This document shows, piece by piece, positions 1-7,745 of a stretch of DNA of 64,000 bases (positions are counted from its first letter, which is position 1; each line of letters begins with the position of its first letter). The notes beneath the pieces are model-generated. The model saw nothing but the letters and a program-made list of their open reading frames with translations. It was not told the origin of the DNA and did no database searches. The stretch comes from CADEEN01 sp963706685 (GTDB lineage: Bacteria > Pseudomonadota > Gammaproteobacteria > Burkholderiales > Burkholderiaceae_C): positions 1-64,000 of the forward strand of contig CAVPMY010000010.1 in assembly GCA_963706685.1 (NCBI GenBank), in the 5' to 3' direction. The translations under genes and the position numbers were made by a program.

Positions 1-235
1 CCTGAGTGACGGTTACTACCGCATAGGCGACGGTCGATTCGTCGCGTTGAACGGTCGCGATTTGTGCACAGCGAACGTTCAGGCGCCGTACCAGCGCGTC
101 GGTTAACGTCAGCAGAAGTCGATCGCGGCCGGCGGCTCCGAGGCCGGTCAACGAGCTCCCCTCAATCCTGCAGGCCCTTGTCTTCGAAAAGATCTCACGC
201 ACTTCGTCAAGCGGGCTTGCCGATCTGAAGATCAA
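1..235 (-). CDS. Partial hypothetical protein, 3' end outside window
   Basis: An open minus-strand frame runs from a TTG at 235 to the window edge without a stop (78 codons). The TTG overlaps the TGA of the VOC gene (232-234), an arrangement typical of translational coupling; a GTG twelve codons in is the alternative start. The product begins LIFRSASPLDEVREIF and continues as a mixed, plausibly globular sequence (LLLTLTDALVRRLNV). I do not recognise the family. G+C content and rare codons (AGA, AGG, TTA) make it less typical than its neighbours. A shorter plus-strand frame (2-106) also reads through part of it, so coding status is uncertain. Confidence 0.35.
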   Translation of the reverse strand, partial: MIFRSASPLDEVREIFSKTRACRIEGSSLTGLGAAGRDRLLLTLTDALVRRLNVRCAQIATVQRDESTVAYAVVTVTQ

Positions 236-774
236 GGCAGCGTGGCCGACATCGCTTCCGGCCCGGTCTGCCCAGCCGCCTCACGCAGCGCGCGGTCGTC
301 CTTGACGCCACGTTCGGCCGCTGCCACGGCAGCTGCTGACTGTTCCCTTGTCAGGTCACGCACCAGACAAAACTCGTTGCCGAACGGGTCCTGCATCACA
401 GCCCAGTCAATGGCCGGCTTGTCGCTGCCATAGGACCCGGGGCGCGGGTAGAGGCTGGGCGGCTTCTTGACCGAACCACCCAGCAGCAAGATCTGCTCGA
501 TAGCCGCATCAATGCCATTCGTGGGCGTGATGTCGATGTGCACGCAGTTGGTGTTGTGGTGGCTCGGCACGGGGGTCTGGATCGGGGCGTGATCCGTGTG
601 GATCAGGATCATCTCGTGCTTGGGCGGGTTGCGCGTGCCCAGGTAGCCCAGCCAGCCATGCAATCCCTGCACCGGCCCCAGCACTTCCCAACCGGTAACG
701 GCCGACCAGAAGCGGTAGCCCACTTCGAAGTCAGTCACGTTGACGACGATGCAGCGCAAGGTTCCGATGCTCAT
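232..774 (-). CDS. VOC family protein (glyoxalase/bleomycin-resistance fold)
   Basis: 180-aa single-domain vicinal oxygen chelate protein. The N-terminus (IGTLRCIVVNVTDFEVGYRFW) is the usual first beta-strand and helix of the fold, and the C-terminal half carries NCVHIDI and DPFGNEFCLV, the positions where these enzymes place metal ligands (His and Glu). The ATG at 774 is preceded by GGAG at good spacing, so it is preferred over upstream in-frame codons. Substrate cannot be told from sequence; relatives include dioxygenases, lyases and resistance proteins. It lies 47 bp downstream of an FAD oxidoreductase on the same strand, so the two are probably co-transcribed. A roughly 35-residue Ala/Arg-rich tail follows the VOC domain. 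Confidence 0.8.
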   Translation of the reverse strand: MSIGTLRCIVVNVTDFEVGYRFWSAVTGWEVLGPVQGLHGWLGYLGTRNPPKHEMILIHTDHAPIQTPVPSHHNTNCVHIDITPTNGIDAAIEQILLLGGSVKKPPSLYPRPGSYGSDKPAIDWAVMQDPFGNEFCLVRDLTREQSAAAVAAAERGVKDDRALREAAGQTGPEAMSATLP

Positions 775-821
775 GGGCGCTCCAGAATTCGTTTCGCTGG
801 GGAGTGTTGATGTCCCGGGCG

Positions 822-2213
822 TCATTTCAGCAGCTTGACCAGGTTGCCCGCGGCAGCGCCTCCGTACTGCTTAAGGTCGCCCCAAGTCTGCGCGACCAGC
901 GGGTGATCGCGGTGGGCACCCAGACCCGACAGGGGGTTGAGCCGCGTGCCCTTGGCCCAGGCCACCACGGCGGGGTGGGCGGCGCGCGCGCGGTCGTGCG
1001 CCATCAGCGCAAGGTAAGACGACAGGTAGTCGCGTGGCTCGTCCCAGTAACGGATCGGCGGGCACACGCGGTTCTTCTCAGCGGTGTCGGCGATGGTGGC
1101 TTCGACCACGCCCAGCAGCGCCGCCGGGTAGCAGGCAAAGCCCCAGAACAGGGGCTGGAGGGTCACCCGATCGGCTTCGAAGACCGGCCGCAACGCGGGG
1201 CGCGCCAGGCCGACGGCGGCGCAGTGCACATGCAGCTTCCCGGGGCCGGTGGGCACCGAGCCGTCGTCGAACACGATGCGGTCGCGCTCGATGCGGCGCA
1301 CATGGCCCCGTCGCACCACGTCGCCGATCTGGCGCAGCAGGGCCAGCTCGGCCTCGCTGACCATGGCGCCGCGGTTCATGGTGGGCGCCACCGTGGTGTC
1401 CACCCGCAGGAAGAAACCGTCGGCCTCGAGCCGGGCAAACAGGTCATCGACCGACGTGGCCTGCGCCATGGCCTTCAACTGCAGGCCGACGCCGGCAAAG
1501 AAGTCCGGCAGGCCTTTCCCCGGCTGGTGGAAGCGCCGGTTCGGCCACCAACCTTCGCGCGGCCTGATCCACTGGATGGCGCTGGCCGCAACGCCTTGCG
1601 ACAGCAGCCAGACACAGGTGTCCAACGCAGTCTTGCCAGAGCCGACGACCACGTACCGCTCGGGCGCGTCAGCCACTCGCGCAACGTCGCCCGCGGCCAC
1701 GCAGCGCACCCTCTCGGCCACCTCGAAGGGCGGCGGGCTGGTGGCGGGGATGCGACCTTCCAGGTAGCCGGTGTCGACCAGCTTGCGGCGCACACGCACC
1801 TTCTGCACGGCGCCGGTCAGGCGCGAGGTGATGAGATGGTGTCCGTCGGGCCCGATCGAGTGATCGCTGCAAGGGTGGTGGTGCACGCGCCCGGTCGGCA
1901 GGAAATGCTGATCCATCACCTGCGCGTAATAGGCGCGCAGTTCGTCCGCGCTCGCCGCCTCGTGACAACCGGCGTTGAGGCCGGTCGGGTCCACCGTATC
2001 GCGCCCCAGAGGGACGGACGACACGCCGTAAAAGGCTGACGGTTGGTGCAGGCGCACGAAGGGATAGGCGTCGATCCAGTGCCCGCCAGATGCGTGGCGC
2101 CGGTCAACAAGAGTGACCGTGGCATCGGAGTGGCTGAGCAAGGCGTCGGTGAAGGCCATGCCGGCCGCGCCGGTGCCGACCACCAGGTAATCGGTCTCGA
2201 AAGGTCCGCTCAT
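822..2213 (-). CDS. FAD/NAD(P)-dependent oxidoreductase (flavin monooxygenase-like)
   Basis: 463 aa. Two dinucleotide-binding motifs are visible: YLVVGTGAAGMAF near residue 10 (FAD) and YVVVGSGKTALD about 170 residues later (NAD(P)H), the two-Rossmann layout of flavin-containing monooxygenases and related reductases. The ATG at 2213 has an excellent ribosome binding site (AGGAGGGG) just upstream, so the longer open frame reaching 2285 is not used. Cytoplasmic; no signal peptide. It heads a probable minus-strand operon with the VOC protein downstream. Substrate unknown. The 435 bp upstream (2214-2648) contain no gene I can support. Confidence 0.75.
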   Translation of the reverse strand: MSGPFETDYLVVGTGAAGMAFTDALLSHSDATVTLVDRRHASGGHWIDAYPFVRLHQPSAFYGVSSVPLGRDTVDPTGLNAGCHEAASADELRAYYAQVMDQHFLPTGRVHHHPCSDHSIGPDGHHLITSRLTGAVQKVRVRRKLVDTGYLEGRIPATSPPPFEVAERVRCVAAGDVARVADAPERYVVVGSGKTALDTCVWLLSQGVAASAIQWIRPREGWWPNRRFHQPGKGLPDFFAGVGLQLKAMAQATSVDDLFARLEADGFFLRVDTTVAPTMNRGAMVSEAELALLRQIGDVVRRGHVRRIERDRIVFDDGSVPTGPGKLHVHCAAVGLARPALRPVFEADRVTLQPLFWGFACYPAALLGVVEATIADTAEKNRVCPPIRYWDEPRDYLSSYLALMAHDRARAAHPAVVAWAKGTRLNPLSGLGAHRDHPLVAQTWGDLKQYGGAAAGNLVKLLK

Positions 2214-2648
2214 CACCCCTCCTGTGCCACTGGCCCCGATGCGGAGTCGCTCGCGCGGCTCGGCTGATTGAATACAGGTTTGCAAGACTTGCCAAGCAGC
2301 AACGCAGCGTGCGTCTGGTCAGCGCACCTGCCTCGGCCGCGCCTCGACCCGTTCGTCACCAGGCATAACCTGCCATGCGCTGGCGCCCGCCTGGTGCTGT
2401 CTCCGTCGCAGTTCATGCAAACCGCCCATCGAATGGCTGGTCTGCGGCGGGCAGATTCACTGGTTCGCTGTCTGCAGTGGGTGGTCGATCTCGCGCATTC
2501 GGTGCGACGGCTCGAATGATCGCGATGTGAGTACAGCGGACCTTCGCGAGTCGAAGCTCACCGCTCCCTTTGTCGCCATTGCCGTCATCGACACGCCAGT
2601 GCAGCCACACCTCGCACCCCAGAGCGCGCCCGCTTCGATCCGTCGCCG

Positions 2649-3632
2649 TCACGCATACCGACCGACCGCCCGCGTCAACTGGTCCCGGACCCGTGCCGCC
2701 AGCGCCGCCGGCGCCGCCACCCGCACCTGCTCGCCATGGCGCAGGATGTCCATGGCCAGTTCGGTCGCATCGGCATAGGGCACGCGCAGCGTCAGCGAGC
2801 CGTCGCTGTGCAGCTTGGCTTGCTGCTGCGGATGCCATTGTTCGTGTCGCACCCATTGCGCCGCGTCAGGCGTGAACTCCAGCGTTGCCCACTGCACCTT
2901 GGCGCCGCTGAAGGCGCCGTAGCCGGCGTCGAGTTCGGCCTCGATGGTCTTGATGGCGACGTCCTTGGCGCGCTGCTCCACCAGGTCGGCCTCGCGGATG
3001 GCATCGAGCGCGAAGCGACGCAGGGCGTCGGTGGCATGGCACCAGGCGTCGAGGTACCAGGTGTTGCGCCAATGCACGAGGCGCTGCGGCGAAACCGTGC
3101 GCTCGGTCATCTCACGGCGGCTGCGCACCCAGTAGTGCAGGTGCACGCGCTGGCGGCGGCTGAGCGCACCGCCGATGACCTCGAAGTGCGCCGGCGCCAC
3201 CGGCCGCCGCGCGGCCGACATCACTTTCACGCGCTTGACCATTTCGCGCGACTCGTCGTCGCTGGCGCCGAGCATGCCGTGCAGTTTGTCGAGCAGCGGC
3301 TGCAGGTGGCGCGCCAGCACGCCGCCTTCGTCGAGGCCTTCGATCAACTGGTGCATCGTCAGCAGGGCGTGGATTTCGCGCTCGGAAAACCACAGGCCCG
3401 GCAGCTCGTGCTTCACCTGCCGGGCATCACGGGCGTCGGCAGCGGTGAAGCGGTAGCCGTTGCTGTCGCGGTCATAGACGATGGGCGCATCGAGCCGCTC
3501 GCGCAGATACTCCAGGTCACGCTTGAGCGTGGCCCGGCTTACGCCCAGCTCGTCCATCAACTCGGCAAAGCTCACGCTGCCGCGGTTGCGGATCAGCAGT
3601 TCGATCTTGTAGAAGCGTTCGGTTCTGTCCAT
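2649..3632 (-). CDS. WYL-domain transcriptional regulator (YafY/PafC type)
   Basis: 327 aa. Residues 1-60 form a DeoR/HTH_11-type winged helix (ELMDELGVSRATLKRDLEYL). The middle region carries the WYL signature itself (NTWYLDAWC) in a Sm-like ligand-sensing fold, followed by a WCX-type C-terminal domain ending in VRDQLTRAVGRYA. Proteins of this family are usually repressors or activators that sense a small ligand or nucleic acid. Its ATG lies four bases from a 9-bp-arm inverted repeat (3636-3658), which places the repeat over its own ribosome binding region, so autoregulation is likely. It is divergent from the 355-aa gene at 3759, its probable target. Confidence 0.88.
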   Translation of the reverse strand: MDRTERFYKIELLIRNRGSVSFAELMDELGVSRATLKRDLEYLRERLDAPIVYDRDSNGYRFTAADARDARQVKHELPGLWFSEREIHALLTMHQLIEGLDEGGVLARHLQPLLDKLHGMLGASDDESREMVKRVKVMSAARRPVAPAHFEVIGGALSRRQRVHLHYWVRSRREMTERTVSPQRLVHWRNTWYLDAWCHATDALRRFALDAIREADLVEQRAKDVAIKTIEAELDAGYGAFSGAKVQWATLEFTPDAAQWVRHEQWHPQQQAKLHSDGSLTLRVPYADATELAMDILRHGEQVRVAAPAALAARVRDQLTRAVGRYA

Positions 3633-3635
3633 GGC

Positions 3636-3658
3636 GGTGGCTCATAGGGTGAGCCACC
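3636..3658. promoter_or_regulatory. Inverted repeat operator 1 (GGCTCA-N5-TGAGCC)
   Basis: Perfect 9-bp arms GGTGGCTCA and TGAGCCACC around a 5-bp spacer, directly upstream of the WYL regulator start. It shares the exact core GGCTCA-N5-TGAGCC with a second copy at 3680-3700; the centres are 43 bp apart, about four helical turns. Two identically spaced copies between divergent genes, one being a regulator, is the expected picture of a cooperative operator. Binding by the WYL protein is inference. Confidence 0.7.
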
Positions 3659-3679
3659 ATGGTAGCAGCGACGGCATCT

Positions 3680-3700
3680 CAGGCTCATCCCATGAGCCTG
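3680..3700. promoter_or_regulatory. Inverted repeat operator 2 (GGCTCA-N5-TGAGCC)
   Basis: CAGGCTCAT and ATGAGCCTG flank three bases; the inner core GGCTCA-N5-TGAGCC is identical to operator 1. The site ends 58 bp before the ATG of the 355-aa gene, suitable for control of that promoter. See the copy at 3636-3658. Confidence 0.7.
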
Positions 3701-3758
3701 CCAGCGGCGAAGCTGGCAGCGCCGGAGCCGTTCCGACGCATCACCCAGAGAAACCGCC

Positions 3759-4826
3759 ATGTCCACCACGCTCGATCTGTTTGCCGATACCGCCGCCGCC
3801 GTCTGCGACACCCGAAGCACCGATCGCGTGGCCTTCGAACTCGGCTGGGACTATGCCCACTACCGCCTGACCCCCCCGCCCGAAGCGCTCGCCGAAGGCC
3901 ACCCGCTGCGGCCGGGCTGGCAGGCCGGCAGCGCCGTCTTCGGCACGCGCACGCTCAAGCCGACGCCGCCGGTGCGCAAGTGGCTGCAACTGCGCTTCGG
4001 CGCCTGGCGGCGCGGCGTGGTCTTCGAAGGCACGCAGGTCACGCCCAACTTCCTGGCCCAGATCGATGTCCCGCTGTGCCCCATCACCCGCATCGCCCTC
4101 ACCCATGCCAGCGGCGCCGGCAGCGACGCCTCGGTCGATCGCGTCTGCAACCTGGCCGGCTACGCCGCCGGCAACCTGGCAGTGATGAGCGCGCGCGCCA
4201 ACGAGGCCAAGGCCGACCTCGGCTGCCGCGACGCGCTGACCGTCGTCAAGCAACTCGAAGCCTCGGGCCTGGACACGCTCGACGGCTTGAACGCGCTGCA
4301 ATGGTCGCGCCTGGCCGTGCTGATGAGCCTGGTTACGCCGATGAAGCACGACGAGGCGGCCTGCCTGCCACTGCTCGTTTTGCCACCGAACCGGCTGCGC
4401 CTGCTCAACCCGGTGCAGGCACTGCAGGCGGTGGTGACGCTGGCCTTCACCGAAGCGCAGGCCGTGCCGCGGCTGCGCGAGTTGATGGCGCACCTGCCGG
4501 CGCCGGCACGGCATGACTTCCAGGTCTTCGTGCTGACGCTGCAGGCACGTCGTCTGGCCATCGGCATGAAGACCAGCGGCAGCGATCTGCGCCAGGCGCT
4601 CGAAGACCTCTGGACCGACGCTGCGGTCAACCGCCGCTGGCAGCGCTTTGCGCTGCAACTCGACGAGGCGGCGTGCGAGCGCGCGGTGCGCATGGCGGCC
4701 AAGGTGCGGCTCGGTGGCCGCGGCTGGCAGTGGATGCCCAGCGCTGCCGCCACCGAGGGCTGGGCGCTGCGGACCGAACCGCCGGCAAGGCCGGCCCTCA
4801 AACGGCACGCCCGCAGCGCCTATTGA
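3759..4826 (+). CDS. Uncharacterised 355-aa protein divergent from WYL regulator
   Basis: 355 aa, soluble, no signal peptide and no membrane segment. I do not recognise the family. Visible features: an N-terminal LDLFADTAAAV, a run of conserved-looking aromatic and charged residues (AFELGWDYAHYRL), a basic stretch with several Trp/Arg (VRKWLQLRFGAWRRGVVFEG), the motif CPITRIALTHASG, and a helical second half rich in Leu/Ala/Arg. The C-terminus (SAAATEGWALRTEPP) may lie past the fold. Context is the main clue: divergent transcription from a WYL regulator with two matching operators between them. Its TGA falls inside the left arm of the long hairpin at 4825-4933, which may end the transcript. 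Coding is secure from frame length, composition and the arrangement of operators; function is unknown. Confidence 0.75.
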   Translation: MSTTLDLFADTAAAVCDTRSTDRVAFELGWDYAHYRLTPPPEALAEGHPLRPGWQAGSAVFGTRTLKPTPPVRKWLQLRFGAWRRGVVFEGTQVTPNFLAQIDVPLCPITRIALTHASGAGSDASVDRVCNLAGYAAGNLAVMSARANEAKADLGCRDALTVVKQLEASGLDTLDGLNALQWSRLAVLMSLVTPMKHDEAACLPLLVLPPNRLRLLNPVQALQAVVTLAFTEAQAVPRLRELMAHLPAPARHDFQVFVLTLQARRLAIGMKTSGSDLRQALEDLWTDAAVNRRWQRFALQLDEAACERAVRMAAKVRLGGRGWQWMPSAAATEGWALRTEPPARPALKRHARSAY

Positions 4827-4933
4827 GCTTTACGAACGCACGACACCCGTTCGCCCTGAGCTTGTCGAAGGGCCAGCGAGGCTTCGACAGGCTCAGCCCG
4901 AACGGATTGAGTGTCGTGCGATAGGTAAAGCTC
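4825..4933. repeat. 109-bp imperfect inverted repeat containing dispersed CCCTGAGCTTGTCGAAGGG element
   Basis: GAGCTTTAC (4825-4833) pairs with GTAAAGCTC (4925-4933). Inward, GCACGACAC pairs with GTGTCGTGC, and the core CGTTCGCCCTGAGCTTGTCG... pairs with ...CGACAGGCTCAGCCCGAACG. The core is a dispersed repeat that I know to be frequent in Burkholderiales and Pseudomonas intergenic regions; another half-copy sits inside dut at 18394-18413. Here it overlaps the stop of the 355-aa gene and ends 14 bp before the next start, so it may act as a transcription terminator or mRNA stabiliser. Confidence 0.8.
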
Positions 4934-4947
4934 GATAACATGCTGGC

Positions 4948-6060
4948 GTGATTCAGCCGCAGGACTTCGACTTCATCATCATCGGCGCCGGCATCGCCGG
5001 TGCGTCGGTGGCGCATTTCCTGGCGCCGCTCGGCCGTGTGGCGATCGTCGAACGCGAGGACCAGCCGGGCTACCACAGCACCGGCCGTTCGGCCGCCGTC
5101 TTCGCGCCGAGTTACGGGCCGCCGCAGGTGCGGGCCCTGACACGGGCGAGCCGCAGCTTCCTGCAGGCACTGCCGGGTGTTCTGGCGGCGCGCGGATCGC
5201 TTTTCACGGCACGCGCCGAACAGGTCCGCGATCTTGACCAATTGCATGAGCGTCTGCTCGCCGAAGGCGCACGCGGCGTCAGTCGCCTGGACACGCGCGC
5301 GGCACAAGGCGTGGTGCCGGTGCTGCGCGACGATGCCGTGGCCGCCGCGTTGCACGACGACGATGCCAGCGACATCGACGTGCACGCCCTGCACCAGCAT
5401 TACCTGCGCAGCGCAAGAACGGCGCGGGCCGAGCTGCTGTGCGGCTTCGACGTACAGCGCCTCGCGCACTTGCAGCAGCGCTGGGAATTGTCCGACGGCC
5501 AGCGCATGCTGCGCGCGCCGGTCATCGTCAATGCCGCGGGCGCCTGGGCCGATGTCATCGGCGCGCTGGCCGGCGCGCGCCCGCTCGGCTTGATACCCAG
5601 GCGCCGCAGCGCCTTCACGTTCGCGCCGACCCCCGGGCTGGACCCGAGCGCCTGGCCATGCGTGGTCGGCATCGACGAAGACTTCTACTTCAAGCCCGAC
5701 GCCGGTGTGCTGCTCGGCTCGCCGGCCAACGCCGATGCAGTGGCGCCGCACGATGTGGTGGCCGAGGAGATCGACATCGCCACCGGCATCGCGCGCATCG
5801 AAGCCGCGACGACGCTGACGATCCGCCGCCCCCTGCGCACCTGGGCCGGCTTGCGCAGCTTCGTGCCCGACGGTGCGCTGGTCGGCGGCTTCGACGACGC
5901 ACTGCCCGGCTTCTTCTGGTGCTGCGGCCAGGGCGGCTACGGCGTGCAGACCAGCGCGGCGATGGGCATGGCATGTGCGGCAGCCCTTGCCGGACAGCGG
6001 CTGCCGGCGCCGGTGGCCGAGGCCGGCCTCGGCTTCAACGATCTGCGCTGCCGCCGCTGA
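4948..6060 (+). CDS. FAD-dependent amino-acid dehydrogenase (DauA/DadA-like)
   Basis: 370 aa. N-terminal FAD motif FIIIGAGIAGASVAHFL, then GYHSTGRSAA, which matches the corresponding segment of D-arginine dehydrogenase DauA, and a C-terminal CCGQGGYGVQTSAAMG of the DAO fold. Length fits DauA (about 375 aa). These enzymes oxidise D-amino acids to 2-oxo acids and pass electrons to an acceptor. The start is GTG at 4948; no ATG lies nearby in frame. The 3' end overlaps the convergent acetyltransferase gene by 26 bp. Substrate specificity cannot be set from sequence, so no symbol is given. Confidence 0.8.
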   Translation: MIQPQDFDFIIIGAGIAGASVAHFLAPLGRVAIVEREDQPGYHSTGRSAAVFAPSYGPPQVRALTRASRSFLQALPGVLAARGSLFTARAEQVRDLDQLHERLLAEGARGVSRLDTRAAQGVVPVLRDDAVAAALHDDDASDIDVHALHQHYLRSARTARAELLCGFDVQRLAHLQQRWELSDGQRMLRAPVIVNAAGAWADVIGALAGARPLGLIPRRRSAFTFAPTPGLDPSAWPCVVGIDEDFYFKPDAGVLLGSPANADAVAPHDVVAEEIDIATGIARIEAATTLTIRRPLRTWAGLRSFVPDGALVGGFDDALPGFFWCCGQGGYGVQTSAAMGMACAAALAGQRLPAPVAEAGLGFNDLRCRR

Positions 6061-6592
6061 GCGGCGTGTCGGCGGTGCGTGCCTCGCGCGCCAGGTACTC
6101 GCGGTCGAGCATCGACATCACGACCAGCGAGTCGTAGCCGTCGCCGTTGGGGCCGCTGATGCGCACACTCTCGCGCAGCCGGCCCTCCTCGACAAAGCCT
6201 TCACTCGCGTACAGCGCCAGGGCGCGTGTGTTCAGGCTCTTCACGTCGAGCCAGAAACGGTGTGCCTTCAAGTCGCGAAAGGCCATTTGCTTCAGCAGGC
6301 GCACACACTCGCGGCCCAAACCCTGTCCGTGTCCGGCCGGTTGCAGCACCATGCGCTTGAGCTCGATGCTTTGATTGCGATTGCGGCAACCTTGGAGGAT
6401 CACGAAGCCGGCGCGCTCGCAGTTCGCACCCGCCTCGACGATGAAGTGGCGCGAGTCGGGAAACCGAACCGCCCCCTCGTGCTGCGTGCGGTCCCAGGGC
6501 GTGATCAACGGCAGGTTCACCGGGTCGGTCTCGACTGTGACCACCCAATCGAGATCGGACAGCATGGTGGGACGCAGGCGTGTCGGCATCAT
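6035..6592 (-). CDS. GNAT family N-acetyltransferase
   Basis: 185 aa, RimJ/RimL-like acetyltransferase. The acetyl-CoA loop is visible as QPAGHGQGLGRECVRLLKQMAF (short form of Q/R-x-x-G-x-G/A), followed by LDVKSLNTRALALYASEGFVEEG, the typical N-x-x-A-x-x-L-Y-x-x-x-G-F end of the fold. Starts with two Met codons (6592 or 6589). Convergent with the DauA-like gene, sharing 26 bp of 3' sequence. The acetylated substrate is unknown. Confidence 0.82.
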   Translation of the reverse strand: MMPTRLRPTMLSDLDWVVTVETDPVNLPLITPWDRTQHEGAVRFPDSRHFIVEAGANCERAGFVILQGCRNRNQSIELKRMVLQPAGHGQGLGRECVRLLKQMAFRDLKAHRFWLDVKSLNTRALALYASEGFVEEGRLRESVRISGPNGDGYDSLVVMSMLDREYLAREARTADTPLSGGSADR

Positions 6593-6629
6593 CGCGGCAA
6601 TTCCTCCTTGTTGGCAGAGGCTGCGGACT

Positions 6630-7697
6630 TCATCGAGCAGAGAAATACCACATCGCCGCCTTGAACCCCAGCACCGCCACTATCGCAATCAGTCCTACGG
6701 CAGCCAGGCGGTTGCTGACACGCGCCGCGGCGCCGGACCGAGCCTGCAGCGCCTTGCTTTTCTCGATCAGGGCATCGACCTCTCGCCTGGACCGCGCAAG
6801 CGCAGCATCCAGTCGTTGCCTTGCGGCTGCCACCGCGGGATCAGTGGTCGTCCTGCCCGAGCGCGCGAGCGCCATCATGGCGTTGCCGGCAGCCTCCAGC
6901 TCGGCCCGGTTCGCCTGTTCGGACTTGCGCTCATCAGCCGAACGCAGTGTCAGTGACAACGGCTTACCGGGATACCAATGGTCGTCGAACCGCGGTGCGT
7001 GCTGTAGTGACAGCGAGCGGACTGCGGATCGAAGGCGTTGCTCGTGCACATCGAAGAGCAAGCCGCCAAAGGTCACTTCATTGGACTTGCGCGGCGACGC
7101 ATCGATCGGCCCGAACAACAAGCGTGACAAGGTCCAACGTCGCAACGAAGCCGGATGGCTCAACAGCAAGCGCAGCTGCAGGTTCTTTGTGCCCTGGACG
7201 TCGATGTTGGCGACCGAAGCGCCATGCACGTTCGACCATTCGATCGCTGGCCAGCCAGGCATATGCACGCCGCGCTGGTCGATGGCCAGCGAGTAACCGG
7301 CACGTGCCGCTCGGTACAACATGCCAAACAGGATCAGACCGAACCAGCCAAGGATGACACCACACGCTCCAGCGACCACTGAACCGAGTACCGACTTCTC
7401 CCTGGTCATGAGAATGAGCGCTCCAATCACCAGTGTGAACACCAACGCGATCAAGCTGATTCCCCTGGTCCAGTGGATGCCCACCAACAATTCACTGCCC
7501 TGCCACTGAGCCTGCGCGCTCGCATCTTCTGCTGCCGTGACTTCGCGACGGCGATCGATCGCGCGGATACCCCAGGCCGCCAGGGCGCAAGGCACCAGCA
7601 ACACCGCCGCAATCGGCCCCGACCGCAGCGCAGCCCATGCGAAGACCGCCAGGAATCCGCAGACCACCAGCAACACGATCAAGAGCACTCGCATCAT
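6630..7697 (-). CDS. Hypothetical multi-pass membrane protein with cytoplasmic coiled coil
   Basis: 355 aa from the ATG at 7697 (MMRVLLIVLLVVCGFL), chosen because it starts directly in the first membrane segment; the frame stays open to 7727. Hydrophobic segments: residues 2-40 (two), about 75-95 (GISLIALVFTLVIGALILM), about 100-125 (SVVAGACGVILGWFGLILFG) and near the C-terminus (AAVGLIAIVAVLGFKAA). Between them is a soluble domain that reads like a PH-like bacterial fold (YSLAIDQRGVHMPGW) and a helical stretch rich in Ala/Arg/Glu likely to form a coiled coil. No recognised family. It lies between the acetyltransferase and parE on the same strand. Confidence 0.6.
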   Translation of the reverse strand: MMRVLLIVLLVVCGFLAVFAWAALRSGPIAAVLLVPCALAAWGIRAIDRRREVTAAEDASAQAQWQGSELLVGIHWTRGISLIALVFTLVIGALILMTREKSVLGSVVAGACGVILGWFGLILFGMLYRAARAGYSLAIDQRGVHMPGWPAIEWSNVHGASVANIDVQGTKNLQLRLLLSHPASLRRWTLSRLLFGPIDASPRKSNEVTFGGLLFDVHEQRLRSAVRSLSLQHAPRFDDHWYPGKPLSLTLRSADERKSEQANRAELEAAGNAMMALARSGRTTTDPAVAAARQRLDAALARSRREVDALIEKSKALQARSGAAARVSNRLAAVGLIAIVAVLGFKAAMWYFSAR

Positions 7698-7745
7698 CGA
7701 CCTCAAGCAACCGACACGGCAATGCACTGAGAGATCAGCGCATCG

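Noticed and set aside
804..2039. Long open frame on plus strand opposite the FAD oxidoreductase
   Set aside because: Composition is Arg/His/Gln-rich with no domain; it is antisense to a well-supported gene and typical of GC-rich DNA.
2214..2648. Small genes in the 435-bp gap after the WYL gene
   Set aside because: Short frames overlap in both strands with no start signals or domain; nothing supportable.
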